Origin: Rikenella microfusus
GTDB taxonomy: Bacteria; Bacteroidota; Bacteroidia; Bacteroidales; Tenuifilaceae
DNA length: 64,000 nt
Assembly (NCBI GenBank): GCA_020722565.1
Contig: DYKO01000006.1
Coordinates: forward strand, 108,783-172,782
Reading direction: 5' to 3'
Every line of letters starts with the position of its first letter. Positions within the stretch are counted from its first letter, which is position 1. Positions 38,777 through 48,242 of the stretch are shown one piece after another. The notes below the pieces were generated by a model that was given only the letters and a program-made list of their open reading frames with translations, did no database searches and was not told the DNA's origin. The position numbers and the translations under genes are program-made.

Positions 38777-40702
38777 CTACTTCAGAATATTTCTCAGTAG
38801 CTCATTCAGGTCGGTTTTTAGGGAGTAGTTTCGAGCATACTGTGAGTTTAGTTGCACAGCGGTTATTCCGTTTAGATTTTGGGATCCGTAGGCAAACACA
38901 CATTTTTTCAACTTGGGTTGATTTGTTGATTCTGCATGGTTATGGTATCCTATCCATGTTGATAATCCTAGCAGTACTTTAAAAGCCTTACCAGTTAGCC
39001 ATAACGGTTTTTTGAGAAATGGCCAGCATAATGGGAATGTGATTATTAGCAACAAAGATGATGAAATATCGAATAGCCTTTTTATCCTTCGAATCTGGGG
39101 CTTGCCAAGCGCTTTAATCTCCAATGAGTACAGTTCCCCTTGAGTGTTAATGGAGTTGCTGCCCACAATGGAATCACCGCTATGAAGGGCAATTTTAAAA
39201 TCGATATCAAATTGACTAAGGTAATGCATGGCCTGAACAATGCTGGCCATTGGAAACGCTTCGGTTCCAAAAACTATCTCCGAAATTCGATTAGCATTTA
39301 TTATTTCGACAATAGCATCAGGAATGAATTGATGAAGCTGATTGGTAACTTTGCTTGGCGAAATAAGTGTAATTTTTTCGGAACGGATGCCTGAAACCTG
39401 AAGAATGTTTTTTGATCGTTTAAATTCGGTGGAAGTTCCTATAAATAGAATATTTCTTCGTTCACTGTTGGGTTTATAAATGGGTTCCAGTACCCAATTA
39501 GTTAGCGATCTAATTGCAAATGTTGCAAGGGCAGTCCATGCTCCTAAAAGTAGTATTATTGCTCTTGAAAACCTGAAATTTTGGGGTAAAACGGAGTATA
39601 TAACCAATATAAAAAGCATTCCCCATATAGTACCTTTAAAGTTTGCGCTTCGCGGCTGGGGTTTGTCGTATGCCCCAGCAATCCAAAGTGCTATTAGCCA
39701 ACTGAGTATGTAAAATCCCAGGAGTAGAGTTAAAATATTTTTAGGGTAAAGGTTTGTGGCCCCAAGTCTAAATTTTTCCCACCACGGGACTATAATTCTA
39801 GTGCCCAAAAACATTACTAAAATGTCAAACATGGGTAGCCAAATCCACATCATAATCCTCTTTATGGCCGATATGGAAGCTCTCATTATTACAGCCACTT
39901 TTATTAATGCAATGAAAAGCCTTGCTCTCTTTTTAGATAGATGCTTTTGGGCAAAAAGTATCATGGCTTTATAAAAAATCACCACGTAGTTTAGGCTGCC
40001 CTTTTTGGTGCTCTCCCCCTTGTAATGTACTATTTGACATTCGGGATAGTAGAAATTATTATAACCTGCAAGGGTAATCCGGTATGAAAGGTCGATATCT
40101 TCGCCATACAGGAAAAATTGCTCATCGAGTAGCCCAACCCTATTAAGTGTTTCTGTACGAAGAAACATGAAGGCACCAGGTAAAATTTCGATCTCATGTG
40201 TGGCATTTATACTTAAATGTCCAAGATAGTAACCCGCAAACCTTTTTGAGTGGGGGAAAAGAGAGGTAAATCCAAATATTTTACAAAATGATGACCAGGG
40301 CGAAGGAAAGCCCCTTTTCGATTCGGGAAGGTATCTGCCCTTACCATCAATCATTTTTACCGTTAGCCCGCCGGCATTGGGGTGGCTTTCCATAAAGTTA
40401 ATGCATTTTATAAAAGTCTCTTCCTGAACAATCGTGTCGGGGTTGAGTAAAAGAATGTATTTACCGGTTGCCTGTTTTATTGCAAGATTGTTTGCCCTTG
40501 AGAAACCAAGATTATTGGTATTGGCTATCAGTTTTGTGTCGGGAAATTTTGTTTTAACCATTTCAACCGATCCATCGGTTGATGCGTTGTCAACTACCCA
40601 TACCTCACCACTTATATCCTTTAGGGCAGCATACACGCTTGATAAACACTGCTCTAAAAAAAAACGAACGTTGTAGCTGACAATTACTACTGAAAGTTGC
40701 AT
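38777..40702 (-). CDS. Family 2 glycosyltransferase fused to a sugar-phosphotransferase-like membrane half
   Basis: The 641-residue protein begins with a GT-A family 2 glycosyltransferase (about 1-260): VVIVSYNVRFFLEQCL, VWVVDNASTDGS, the metal-binding LLNPDT (87-90) and GEDIDLSYR (200-208). Several membrane helices follow (about 265-400), then a nucleotide-binding-like fold (NILFIGTSTEF, about 417-530) and a helix reading RRIKRLFDISSSLLLIITFPL (about 538-558). That tail resembles the entry of a polyprenyl-phosphate sugar phosphotransferase (WcaJ type), but the catalytic domain that should follow is missing; the protein ends in about 85 unrelated residues. It is probably an inner-membrane enzyme of surface polysaccharide or O-antigen synthesis. 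It stands alone here. Confidence 0.82.
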   Translation of the reverse strand: MQLSVVIVSYNVRFFLEQCLSSVYAALKDISGEVWVVDNASTDGSVEMVKTKFPDTKLIANTNNLGFSRANNLAIKQATGKYILLLNPDTIVQEETFIKCINFMESHPNAGGLTVKMIDGKGRYLPESKRGFPSPWSSFCKIFGFTSLFPHSKRFAGYYLGHLSINATHEIEILPGAFMFLRTETLNRVGLLDEQFFLYGEDIDLSYRITLAGYNNFYYPECQIVHYKGESTKKGSLNYVVIFYKAMILFAQKHLSKKRARLFIALIKVAVIMRASISAIKRIMMWIWLPMFDILVMFLGTRIIVPWWEKFRLGATNLYPKNILTLLLGFYILSWLIALWIAGAYDKPQPRSANFKGTIWGMLFILVIYSVLPQNFRFSRAIILLLGAWTALATFAIRSLTNWVLEPIYKPNSERRNILFIGTSTEFKRSKNILQVSGIRSEKITLISPSKVTNQLHQFIPDAIVEIINANRISEIVFGTEAFPMASIVQAMHYLSQFDIDFKIALHSGDSIVGSNSINTQGELYSLEIKALGKPQIRRIKRLFDISSSLLLIITFPLCWPFLKKPLWLTGKAFKVLLGLSTWIGYHNHAESTNQPKLKKCVFAYGSQNLNGITAVQLNSQYARNYSLKTDLNELLRNILK

Positions 40703-40848
40703 GGGGCGGGATATACCTTAAAAATTTGTTGCAAGGTACAAATTTTCGAATATTGGGGAAAGCTGTTTAGTTGCTGTAATTGTAAAAAAATTACTCCCTA
40801 GTAAAAATTAAGGGGGTGTAGTGCGAGATATAATATAGGATGAGTTAA

Positions 40849-42057
40849 TTACTTCATCATACGCTTAATAGCGCCAGCTAAGCGGCGGGAGCCCTCAACA
40901 TTCATCTCTTTTGACATGTAAGAGAAGTTTATACGAAGAGTATTTTTTCCCTGGCCATTGCAGTAAAAGACTGTGCCGGGAACAAAAGCTACATTTTCCT
41001 CAATAGCTATTCGGAATAGGTCTTCAGCGTCCATGTTTTTGGGAAGGTTTACAAAGAGGAATAGTCCACCCTCCGGTTCGGTCCATTTTACGCCCTGTGG
41101 CATGTATTGGTGAAATGCTGCAACCATGGCATTGCGTTTTTCCTTATAGAGCGCATTGGTATGGGCAAGGTTGGGCTCAAAGTATCCCTTTTCAAAGTAC
41201 CGAGCAGCAATTTTTTGTACGAACGATGACGTGCAGAGGTCAGTATTTTGTTTGGCAACAACCAACTTATCGATAATATCCTCATGTGCCAGCACCCATC
41301 CTAATCGGAAACCCGGAGCAAAAATTTTTGACATGGTTCCGAGCAGTATTACCTGTCCGGTTCCATCAAGCTCGTACATAGTTCGCTGGGAAGTTCCGGC
41401 AAAACGAACCTCTCTGTAAGGACTATCCTCTACAATTAAAACATTGTACTTACGGGCTAATTCAATAATTTCCATTCGTCGTTTTTCCGGCATGTTAACA
41501 CCCGTGGGGTTCTGAAAATCAGGTATTACGTAGATGAATTTAGGTTTTTGTCCTTTTTTCTTAAGCTCCTCAAGTTTTTGCTCCAGCAAGTCGGATCGCA
41601 TACCCTGGCCATCGAGTTCAATTCCAATAAGGTCGGCACCATAAACGGCAAAGGCCGAAAGACCTCCCAGGTAGCTGGGTAGGCCGCAAATTACTTTGTC
41701 ACCCGGATTAACAAAAATTTTGGGTAAAAGGTCAAGGGCCTGCTGTGAGGCTGTTGTAATTATCAAGTTATTAATTGAGACATTTACCTTTGCTTTACGG
41801 TAGCGGTCAACCAGTATTTCTCTGAGGCGCTTATCGCCTTCGGTTTCGCTGTATTGAAGCGCTCGGGCGCTATCGGTATCCAGAACCTCGGCTACAACCT
41901 CCTTGAGCTGCTGAACCGGAAAACTCTCGGGAGAGGGCAAACCTCCTGCAAATGAAATTAATTCGGCTCGTTGGGTCATCTTAAGTAGCTCTCGAATTAC
42001 CGAGCGTTTCATTCGATTTGCACTTGCCGATAAAATTTGATCTAAATCGTTTATCAT
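40849..42057 (-). CDS. PLP-dependent class I/II aminotransferase
   Basis: The 402-residue enzyme shows fold-type I features: QQALDLLPKIF after TTAS, the substrate-site FQNPTGVNMP (N183), D211 in VEDSPYREVRF, and the PLP lysine K244 in GTMSKIFAPGFRLGW. The overall pattern (start AELISFAGGLPSPESFP, ending NTLRINFSY) is that of the 2-aminoadipate/aromatic aminotransferase-like family without the GntR domain. The amino donor and acceptor cannot be assigned. It has no partner gene; the long empty region 42058-43245 lies upstream. Confidence 0.88.
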   Translation of the reverse strand: MINDLDQILSASANRMKRSVIRELLKMTQRAELISFAGGLPSPESFPVQQLKEVVAEVLDTDSARALQYSETEGDKRLREILVDRYRKAKVNVSINNLIITTASQQALDLLPKIFVNPGDKVICGLPSYLGGLSAFAVYGADLIGIELDGQGMRSDLLEQKLEELKKKGQKPKFIYVIPDFQNPTGVNMPEKRRMEIIELARKYNVLIVEDSPYREVRFAGTSQRTMYELDGTGQVILLGTMSKIFAPGFRLGWVLAHEDIIDKLVVAKQNTDLCTSSFVQKIAARYFEKGYFEPNLAHTNALYKEKRNAMVAAFHQYMPQGVKWTEPEGGLFLFVNLPKNMDAEDLFRIAIEENVAFVPGTVFYCNGQGKNTLRINFSYMSKEMNVEGSRRLAGAIKRMMK

Positions 42058-43245
42058 TATATAAAGGTTTTAATTTGATACCAAAATGCCATATTTACAA
42101 AATAAGTAAAAGAGAATTGTGCCGCCAAGTTATAAAATGTAATTAACATATACAATCTAACAGCCAAAAAACATCACAACAGGAATATTTTATCAATTAT
42201 TAACATATTGAACCAAATGGGCTAATGGTGAGTTTGTTGGTTATTCCATTTTTAAATTTTTTTGGTATTTTTATTAATTGTAGCAACTTTGCAGATATCG
42301 GCTACACAATATACTGATTTGTTGTTTATTACAATGGATTGGCACCAATTGTAGATTTATAGTTTCTATTGGGCAAACGATTGAATCAAGTAGTTTTACA
42401 TTCGATCATAGCCCTAATCCAGCAAGCTGTAAATAGGTTATTCCTGGCTCTACTGTTTTTTTGATTCATTTGCACAACTGTTATGCTTTCCAATTAGTTG
42501 GAATTATTTAGGAAAAGGTTATTTCCCCAAAAGTTGGTTATAGCCAAACATTAGGCCTAACATTAATTTAATTCATAATAGCATTAAAAAATGTAACATG
42601 CAACATAAGTGCCAATGAATCAGTAATCTATGTATGGTTAAAAGTATAAAAATTTATTGAGATGCAACGTTTACTTATAGTGTGCGTTAAGTGAAGGGCA
42701 GATTGGCAATAAAAGGTTCAAAAACAATTAGTATTTGCAACATAGCATAATTCTGATATTTCAATTTGCTATCTATTATTTTAAGTGATTGAAAATAGTT
42801 ATCCAGTGTCCACTAAATATTCTGAAATTTTTCAATAGTGCGAGCTATAGCACGTACCGAATTGGTAAATCCTCCATGTGCGAAGGTTGCTGTAATGAGT
42901 TATTAGCTTTAAGTTCCATTTTTATAGCCCAATTTGATTAGGGCTCAAACATTTTTTATGCCTGTATTTTTGCCAGTATTCCATTGACTTTTTTAATTGC
43001 AAACTGAAAGGGAAATTTCTGTAGCACCTGTGCCTTAGTCTAAACACAGAAACAACACAATAGAATACCACTACGCAGTAAATGCATTTCAATCAACTTA
43101 TGAGTAAATTTTTATAGGAAGCCGATTTATGTAAACAGAAAATTGAAATTAGCGTTCAAAATTAGCTTAAGATTTTAATAAGATGAAATGGAGAAACATA
43201 AACTAATCATGAATAGTGTTGTATGAACTGATTGGTAACATGAAA
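42058..43245. other. 1.2-kb gene-free stretch, probably decayed sequence
   Basis: No open frame above about 60 codons is present on either strand and no RNA gene was recognised. Stop codons are frequent in all frames, yet stretches look formerly coding; see 42813-42899 (minus) and, on the plus strand, a 30-40-codon open piece near 42345-42435 encoding VSIGQTIESSSFTF. No transposase fragment or terminal inverted repeats were found. This is the longest empty stretch in the window. Confidence 0.5.
42813..42899 (-). pseudogene. Possible C-terminal fragment of a decayed gene
   Basis: Twenty-eight codons read LITATFAHGGFTNSVRAI and then ARTIEKFQNI before a stop. The composition looks like a real protein C-terminus, but two stop codons lie directly upstream in the same frame. 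I cannot name the family; chance is possible. Confidence 0.25.
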
Positions 43246-43971
43246 TTAACGAGTGTTACATTCGGCAACAACAATTTTGCAGGAGTTCAGGTATCCCATT
43301 TGACAGGCCTTTAGGAAATCGGCACAAGCCTTTTGCTTTTCGTTTAACTTTAAAAGGCTCATACCCCTGTTGTAATATGATGAGGCTGATCTCGGATCAA
43401 GGTCTATTGCCTTTGAATAGTCGTTCACTGCGTCAATGTAGTAGTTCAATCTGAAATTAACAAGCCCTCTGTAGGTATAAACATTTATATTGCGGGGATC
43501 GAGTTCAATAACCTTATTGTAATCGGTAAGCGCTTCATTCAACTTCTCGAGTTTAAATTCAGCAGAAGCTTTATTAAGTAAAATTTGAATTTTAAGATCG
43601 TTGTAAGGTTTTTTTTCGAGTGAGGTTTCAAACTCGGCAAGAGCCTTTTCATGCTCACCGGTAAGATTGTAAACAATCCCTTTACGGTAAAAGAATTCGG
43701 GATTATCGGGGTGAACTTCCTGGGCTGAAGCAATCCACTTAAGGGCTTCGCTGTACTGCTCCATTAATGTATAGGCTTTTATTATTCCGCTAAGTGCGAT
43801 TGTATCATTGGGTTTTGCATTGAGTGCGCCCATGAAGTCAACGGCTGCCCCTTTGTAGTTCTTTTCCTTTATTTTTTGGTTACCCTGTGCAACCAGTTCG
43901 TTGCTTTGTTGAGCAGAAATTTCTGTTGTAATTATAAAAACTATGGCAAATAGCGATAAAATTCTTGGCAT
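43246..43971 (-). CDS. Secreted TPR-repeat protein
   Basis: The 241-residue protein has a signal peptide (about 1-20, ending ISAQ) followed by about six tetratricopeptide repeats covering nearly all the rest, for example GNQKIKEKNYKGAAVDFMGALNAKPND, GIVYNLTGEHEKALAEFETSLEKKP and YYNRGMSLLKLNEKQKACADFLKACQMG. The last repeat has the SEL1/TPR-like ending with two cysteines. It would be a periplasmic or outer-membrane scaffold; its partners are unknown. recR lies upstream on the same strand with a 56-base gap, so co-transcription is possible but not shown. Confidence 0.85.
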   Translation of the reverse strand: MPRILSLFAIVFIITTEISAQQSNELVAQGNQKIKEKNYKGAAVDFMGALNAKPNDTIALSGIIKAYTLMEQYSEALKWIASAQEVHPDNPEFFYRKGIVYNLTGEHEKALAEFETSLEKKPYNDLKIQILLNKASAEFKLEKLNEALTDYNKVIELDPRNINVYTYRGLVNFRLNYYIDAVNDYSKAIDLDPRSASSYYNRGMSLLKLNEKQKACADFLKACQMGYLNSCKIVVAECNTR

Positions 43972-44027
43972 TTTTGTGATATCTAAAGTTTTTTAAAATT
44001 ACAATCTTTTTTGTGAAACATCAAAAT

Positions 44028-44657
44028 TTATTCCACAGAGAAAGAGTTATCGAAACGGACCCTGTTTAAAAGTGCGCGTCCCAGCGTAATTTCATCGGTG
44101 TATTCTAACTCATTTCCAAATGCCACGCCACGAGCAAGAGTAGTAACAATAATAGGGTAGTTTCTAATTTTTTTGTAAATGTAGAAGTTTGTGGTATCGC
44201 CTTCGGTTGTGGCGCTGAGTGCCATTATTACCTCATTAATTTCTCCTTTAGCTATGCGATCCACCAGGCTATCAATATTTAAATCCGAAGGGCCGATTCC
44301 TTCCATTGGGCTGATAACTCCACCTAGAACATGGTAGAGTCCCCTGTACTGCATGGTGTTTTCAATGCTCATAACATCTTTAATGCTTTCAACCACGCAA
44401 ATAGTGGCTTTATCGCGTGAAGGGGAGGAGCAGATTGAGCAAACGTCGGTATCGGATATGTTGTGGCATATGCTACAAAACTTAATGTTTTGTAGCATAT
44501 CACCTATAGCAGCAATAAAGCGTTCAACATCAGGTTGGGGTTGTCGGAGTAGGTGTAGCACCAATCTCAGAGCCGAACGGCGGCCAATACCTGGCAGTTT
44601 GGCAAATTCCTCAACGGCATTCTCTAACAACTTGGACGGATATGAATGTGACTGCAT
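44028..44657 (-). CDS. recR: Recombination mediator RecR
   Basis: The 209-residue protein is the usual RecR length. A helix-hairpin-helix ([18 protein letters not shown], about 20-37), a four-cysteine zinc finger (C61, C64, C73, C76) and a Toprim domain ([30 protein letters not shown], then [15 protein letters not shown]) are in the standard order. With RecO it loads RecA on gapped DNA. A minus-strand TAGATTTG at 44683-44676 just upstream may be its -7 element. The divergent symporter starts at 44807. Confidence 0.96.
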   Translation of the reverse strand: MQSHSYPSKLLENAVEEFAKLPGIGRRSALRLVLHLLRQPQPDVERFIAAIGDMLQNIKFCSICHNISDTDVCSICSSPSRDKATICVVESIKDVMSIENTMQYRGLYHVLGGVISPMEGIGPSDLNIDSLVDRIAKGEINEVIMALSATTEGDTTNFYIYKKIRNYPIIVTTLARGVAFGNELEYTDEITLGRALLNRVRFDNSFSVE

Positions 44658-44675
44658 GACAAAAATTGGCTACTG

Positions 44676-44683
44676 CAAATCTA
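44676..44683 (-). promoter_or_regulatory. Possible -7 element of recR
   Basis: TAGATTTG on the minus strand matches TAnnTTTG and would start transcription about 13 bases before the recR ATG. No TTG is found at the expected -33 distance. Confidence 0.3.
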
Positions 44684-44806
44684 AGTATTTTGAGGTTTCC
44701 TTTTTTAAATATTTTAAAAACGTCCTTGTTTGTTAAAAGGTTCATCGGGGTAACGGTTTTTGTATTATGCGTTTTTTTTTCTACACTTGCTGCAAAATTA
44801 ACCATT

Positions 44807-46270
44807 ATGTCAGCAATCCTGATATTAGCAGTAATTGCCTTATATTTTTTGATGCTATTTGTCATATCGTATTTTACCTCAAAAAATTCCAATAATGACA
44901 CCTTTTTTATTGGGAATCGAAGGTCGCCATGGTACTTGGTGTCTATTGCCATGATTGGCACCTCAATTTCGGGTGTCACTTTTATTTCGGTTCCGGGATG
45001 GGTACTAACCAGTAAGTTTTCGTACCTTCAGATGGTTTTAGGCTATCTGCTCGGTTACTTTGTTGTAGCCAATGTTTTATTGCCCCTATACTACCGGTTA
45101 AATTTAACATCTATATACACCTATTTAGAAACACGTTTTGGTTTGTTAACCTATAAAACGGGTGCTTCGTTATTTCTAGTGTCGCGAATAATTGGATCGG
45201 CTTTTCGACTTTTTATTGTTTCCAATGTGCTTCAGCTTGCGGTATTTAATGTTTTAGGCATACCTTTTTGGGTAACTGTTACACTAACCGTTGTGCTAAT
45301 TTGGCTATACACCCGAAAGGGGGGAGTTCGAACGGTGCTATGGACCGATGCCTTTCAGGCTGTGGCCATGCTCTCGGCAGTAGGCTTATGCGCGTACTAC
45401 ATCGCCTTGGACCTCAATTTGACGTTTACGGGAATAGTTAAAACGATAAGCCAGAGCCCTCTTTCTAAAGTCTGGTTTTTTGATGATGTTAACCAACGAT
45501 TCTATTTTTGGAAACAGTTTCTTAGCGGGGCATTTATTACCATTGTAATGACAGGACTTGATCAGGACATGATGCAAAAAAACCTAAGCTGCAGGAACTA
45601 CAGGGATGCTCGTAAAAACATGTACTGGTACGGCTTTGCCTTTTTACCCATTAATCTCTTATTCCTATCGTTGGGTGTGCTTTTGTACACCTTTGCGGTC
45701 CAGAGGGGTCTTCCGCTTCCAGCTCACTCCGACGATTTATTTCCCATGATTGCTACACAGGGTTATTTGCCACAGGCTGTTGTAGTGCTGTTTTTCCTTG
45801 GTTTAATTGCTGCTGCTTATTCTAGCGCCGATTCAGCATTAACAGCCCTCACCACATCGTTCACTATAGATATACTAAATACAAAGGACTTAGATGATGC
45901 AGCACTTAGCAGAGTTAGGCAGTGGGTGCATGTTTTTATTTCGGCATTAGTGGTTTTGATAATACTGTTGTTTAATGCATTTAAGGATCGTTCGGTTATT
46001 GATGCTATTTTTACAGTTGCCGGATATACCTACGGTCCATTACTGGGTCTTTTTGCCTTTGGCCTATTTACTCGTTATCAGGTTACAGACTGGTTAGTCC
46101 CCATTATTTCGTTGATATCGCCCATTTCTTGCTATTTATTAAATAAATACTCTTACACACTATTGGGTGCGTATAAATTTGGATTTGAGTTGATACTTGT
46201 GAATGGGGCAATCACCTTTTTGCTTTTATTTTTAGCCCGGCAGCGGGGAGCAAGGGTTCAAAAAATATAG
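44807..46270 (+). CDS. Sodium:solute symporter (SSS family)
   Basis: With the start at 44807 (MSAILILAVIALYF) the protein has 487 residues and about 13 membrane helices, normal for SSS transporters. Family patterns include SSPW-like RRSPWYLVSIAMIGTSISGVTFISVPG, LPLYYRLNLTSIYTYLETRFG and the late AAAYSSADSALTALTTSF, which carries the sodium-site serines. An upstream ATG at 44666 would add 47 residues with an odd hydrophobic piece that overlaps the recR promoter region, so it is not preferred. The substrate is not predictable from sequence alone; related transporters in this phylum carry sugars, sialic acid or amino acids. Confidence 0.9.
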   Translation: MSAILILAVIALYFLMLFVISYFTSKNSNNDTFFIGNRRSPWYLVSIAMIGTSISGVTFISVPGWVLTSKFSYLQMVLGYLLGYFVVANVLLPLYYRLNLTSIYTYLETRFGLLTYKTGASLFLVSRIIGSAFRLFIVSNVLQLAVFNVLGIPFWVTVTLTVVLIWLYTRKGGVRTVLWTDAFQAVAMLSAVGLCAYYIALDLNLTFTGIVKTISQSPLSKVWFFDDVNQRFYFWKQFLSGAFITIVMTGLDQDMMQKNLSCRNYRDARKNMYWYGFAFLPINLLFLSLGVLLYTFAVQRGLPLPAHSDDLFPMIATQGYLPQAVVVLFFLGLIAAAYSSADSALTALTTSFTIDILNTKDLDDAALSRVRQWVHVFISALVVLIILLFNAFKDRSVIDAIFTVAGYTYGPLLGLFAFGLFTRYQVTDWLVPIISLISPISCYLLNKYSYTLLGAYKFGFELILVNGAITFLLLFLARQRGARVQKI

Positions 46271-46285
46271 GATCAATACAAAAAT

Positions 46286-46315
46286 GAACCGATAATCGAA
46301 TGCGATTATCGGTTC
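46286..46315. terminator. Bidirectional terminator between symporter and acyl-CoA ligase
   Basis: GAACCGATAATCG and CGATTATCGGTTC form a perfect 13-bp stem with a 4-base loop. TTATT follows on the plus strand and ATTTTTG on the minus strand, so it can serve both convergent genes. Confidence 0.85.
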
Positions 46316-46338
46316 TTATTAAAATAATATTGGATAGC

Positions 46339-48147
46339 TTAATTGTTATTAGTTTCCCTGACTTCAGTCTGCTTAGAATGGCAGTAAATTTCTGCAAGCA
46401 TCTTTTCGTATCTTTCATAAAGCACCTTTCGTTTGAGTTTTAGCGTAGGGGAGAGCTCTCCGGTTTGGGGCGACCATTGCTCGGAGACAATGCGGTAGCG
46501 TTTAATTTGTTCATAATCACTTAGCTCTTTGTTCACGGCGTTAATTTCTTTTTGGTAGCGGGCAATAACCTCGGGTATTGTAATGAGATCCTGGTTGTTT
46601 TCAAAGTGAATTTTGTGACGGCTGCACCAATCGTGTAGGAAGCTGAAGTTTGGGGAGATGAGGGCACTAACAAACTTTTCGTTTTCGCCAACAATCATAC
46701 ACTGTTCAATAAAGAACGACTCTTTAAGTTTGTTTTCAATTAGTTGGGGTGCAACGTACTTTCCGTTGGAAAGTTTAAATATCTCCTTTTTGCGATCGGT
46801 GATGGTAAGAAACTTTCCTTCAGCTAGATGCCCAATGTCTCCGGTGTGGAACCATCCCTCCTCATCAATTGCCGTTTTGGTAAGTTCGGGATTTTTGTAA
46901 TATCCTTGCATGAGGCTTGGACCCCTCATGAGAATCTCTCCATCATCAGCTATTTTAACTTCTACATTAGGAACAATTGGCCCAACTGATCCAATTTTAA
47001 TATTTCCGGGCGATGCAGGATGATTTACAGCAATAACCGGAGAGGTTTCGGTTAGGCCGTATCCTTCAAATACCGGAATACCTGCAGCCCAGAATACACG
47101 CATTAAGCGGGGTTGTAAAGCAGCACCTCCACTTATAATTAATTTTAGCCTCCCACCCAGGGCTTGTTGCCATTTGGAAAAGATTAATTTTCGTGCTAGG
47201 TTCAGTCGTATTTTGTAATACCAGCTGTTATGAACTTCGTTATATTTATACCCTAAGGTTACAGCCCAGAAAAACATCTGTTTTTTCAAACCGGATAGGT
47301 CCTTACCAACAGCAATAATTTTGTCAAAAGTTTTTTCAAGCATTCGTGGAACTGTCATAAAAATATGAGGTTTTACCTCCTTTATAACATCGCCAATGGT
47401 TGCCAGATTATCGGCATAGTAAATGCTTGCACCAATGCTTTGGTAGTAGTAATTCACCATGCGTTCAAATACGTGGCTTAACGGAAGAAAACTTACCGTA
47501 ATATCACCTTGCTCAATTGGGAACAATCCCTTACAGGCTTCCACATTACTTAAAAAGTTTTTATGTGAAAGCATTACTCCTTTAGAAACGCCAGTGGTGC
47601 CAGATGTATAAATAATTGAGAGAATGTCGCTGGGTTTTATGGCTGCCTTAATTTTAAATAGCTCATCAACCCACTCGTGGGCATGTTGTTTTCCCTTTTC
47701 CAGCACCTCTTTCCAATTGGGAATTTCTCCATTTTCAACGGTACAGTATATGCCCACAAAGTTTTCAAGGTCAGTGGTGAGAGGGGCAAGTTTTTGGTAT
47801 AGTCCTTTATCGCCAACAAATATTACCCTAACCTCTGCATGTTTGAGGATAAAACGATAATCGTCGAGGCTGATGGTGGGGTAAATGGGTACGTGAATCA
47901 TACCGGCCTGGGCTATCCCCATATCTACAATGTTCCACTCAGGTCGATTGCCGCTAATGTTGGCCACCTTATCGCCGGGGCGTAGCCCCATGGCTAAAAG
48001 ACCATAGCTTAGATTGTGAGCCATTTGCGAATAACGCTCAATGGTGTACTCATCCCATTTGCCGTTTTGTTTTACTGCTATAACTGTTCTATTCTCATAG
48101 GTATATTTGCCAGCCTCGAGAATGTCAAATGATCTGGTAATTTCCAT
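46339..48147 (-). CDS. Long-chain fatty acid-CoA ligase (AMP-forming)
   Basis: The 602-residue protein is a full-length member of the bacterial FadD15-like acyl-CoA synthetase group. ANL-family motifs are present: the P-loop IIYTSGTTGVSKGVMLSH, the FMTVPRMLEKTFDKI segment, EGYGLTETSPV, GWFHTGDIGH, and the C-terminal hinge and lysine region DRKKEIFKLSNGKYVAPQLIE. It activates fatty acids with ATP and CoA for lipid synthesis or breakdown and is likely membrane-associated. Its promoter overlaps the start of the divergent ChaN-like gene. Confidence 0.93.
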   Translation of the reverse strand: MEITRSFDILEAGKYTYENRTVIAVKQNGKWDEYTIERYSQMAHNLSYGLLAMGLRPGDKVANISGNRPEWNIVDMGIAQAGMIHVPIYPTISLDDYRFILKHAEVRVIFVGDKGLYQKLAPLTTDLENFVGIYCTVENGEIPNWKEVLEKGKQHAHEWVDELFKIKAAIKPSDILSIIYTSGTTGVSKGVMLSHKNFLSNVEACKGLFPIEQGDITVSFLPLSHVFERMVNYYYQSIGASIYYADNLATIGDVIKEVKPHIFMTVPRMLEKTFDKIIAVGKDLSGLKKQMFFWAVTLGYKYNEVHNSWYYKIRLNLARKLIFSKWQQALGGRLKLIISGGAALQPRLMRVFWAAGIPVFEGYGLTETSPVIAVNHPASPGNIKIGSVGPIVPNVEVKIADDGEILMRGPSLMQGYYKNPELTKTAIDEEGWFHTGDIGHLAEGKFLTITDRKKEIFKLSNGKYVAPQLIENKLKESFFIEQCMIVGENEKFVSALISPNFSFLHDWCSRHKIHFENNQDLITIPEVIARYQKEINAVNKELSDYEQIKRYRIVSEQWSPQTGELSPTLKLKRKVLYERYEKMLAEIYCHSKQTEVRETNNN

Positions 48148-48213
48148 ACTATCGAAATTATTTTTTGTTTGTGAACGTTTTTTGAGTAAAAAGGATTACC
48201 TTAGTCCCAGCGG

Positions 48214-48242
48214 CAAATTTAAATTAATTTTTATGAAAGCAA
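48214..48242 (-). promoter_or_regulatory. Promoter of the acyl-CoA ligase gene
   Basis: On the minus strand TTG (48242-48240), 18 bases and TAAATTTG (48221-48214) give a good Bacteroidota promoter; transcription would start near 48208, about 60 bases before the ATG. It overlaps the first codons of the divergent gene at 48233. Confidence 0.55.

Noticed and set aside
42781..42830. TGTCCACTAA-like sequence as an insertion-sequence end
   Set aside because: No matching inverted end, target duplication or transposase remains were found in the window.
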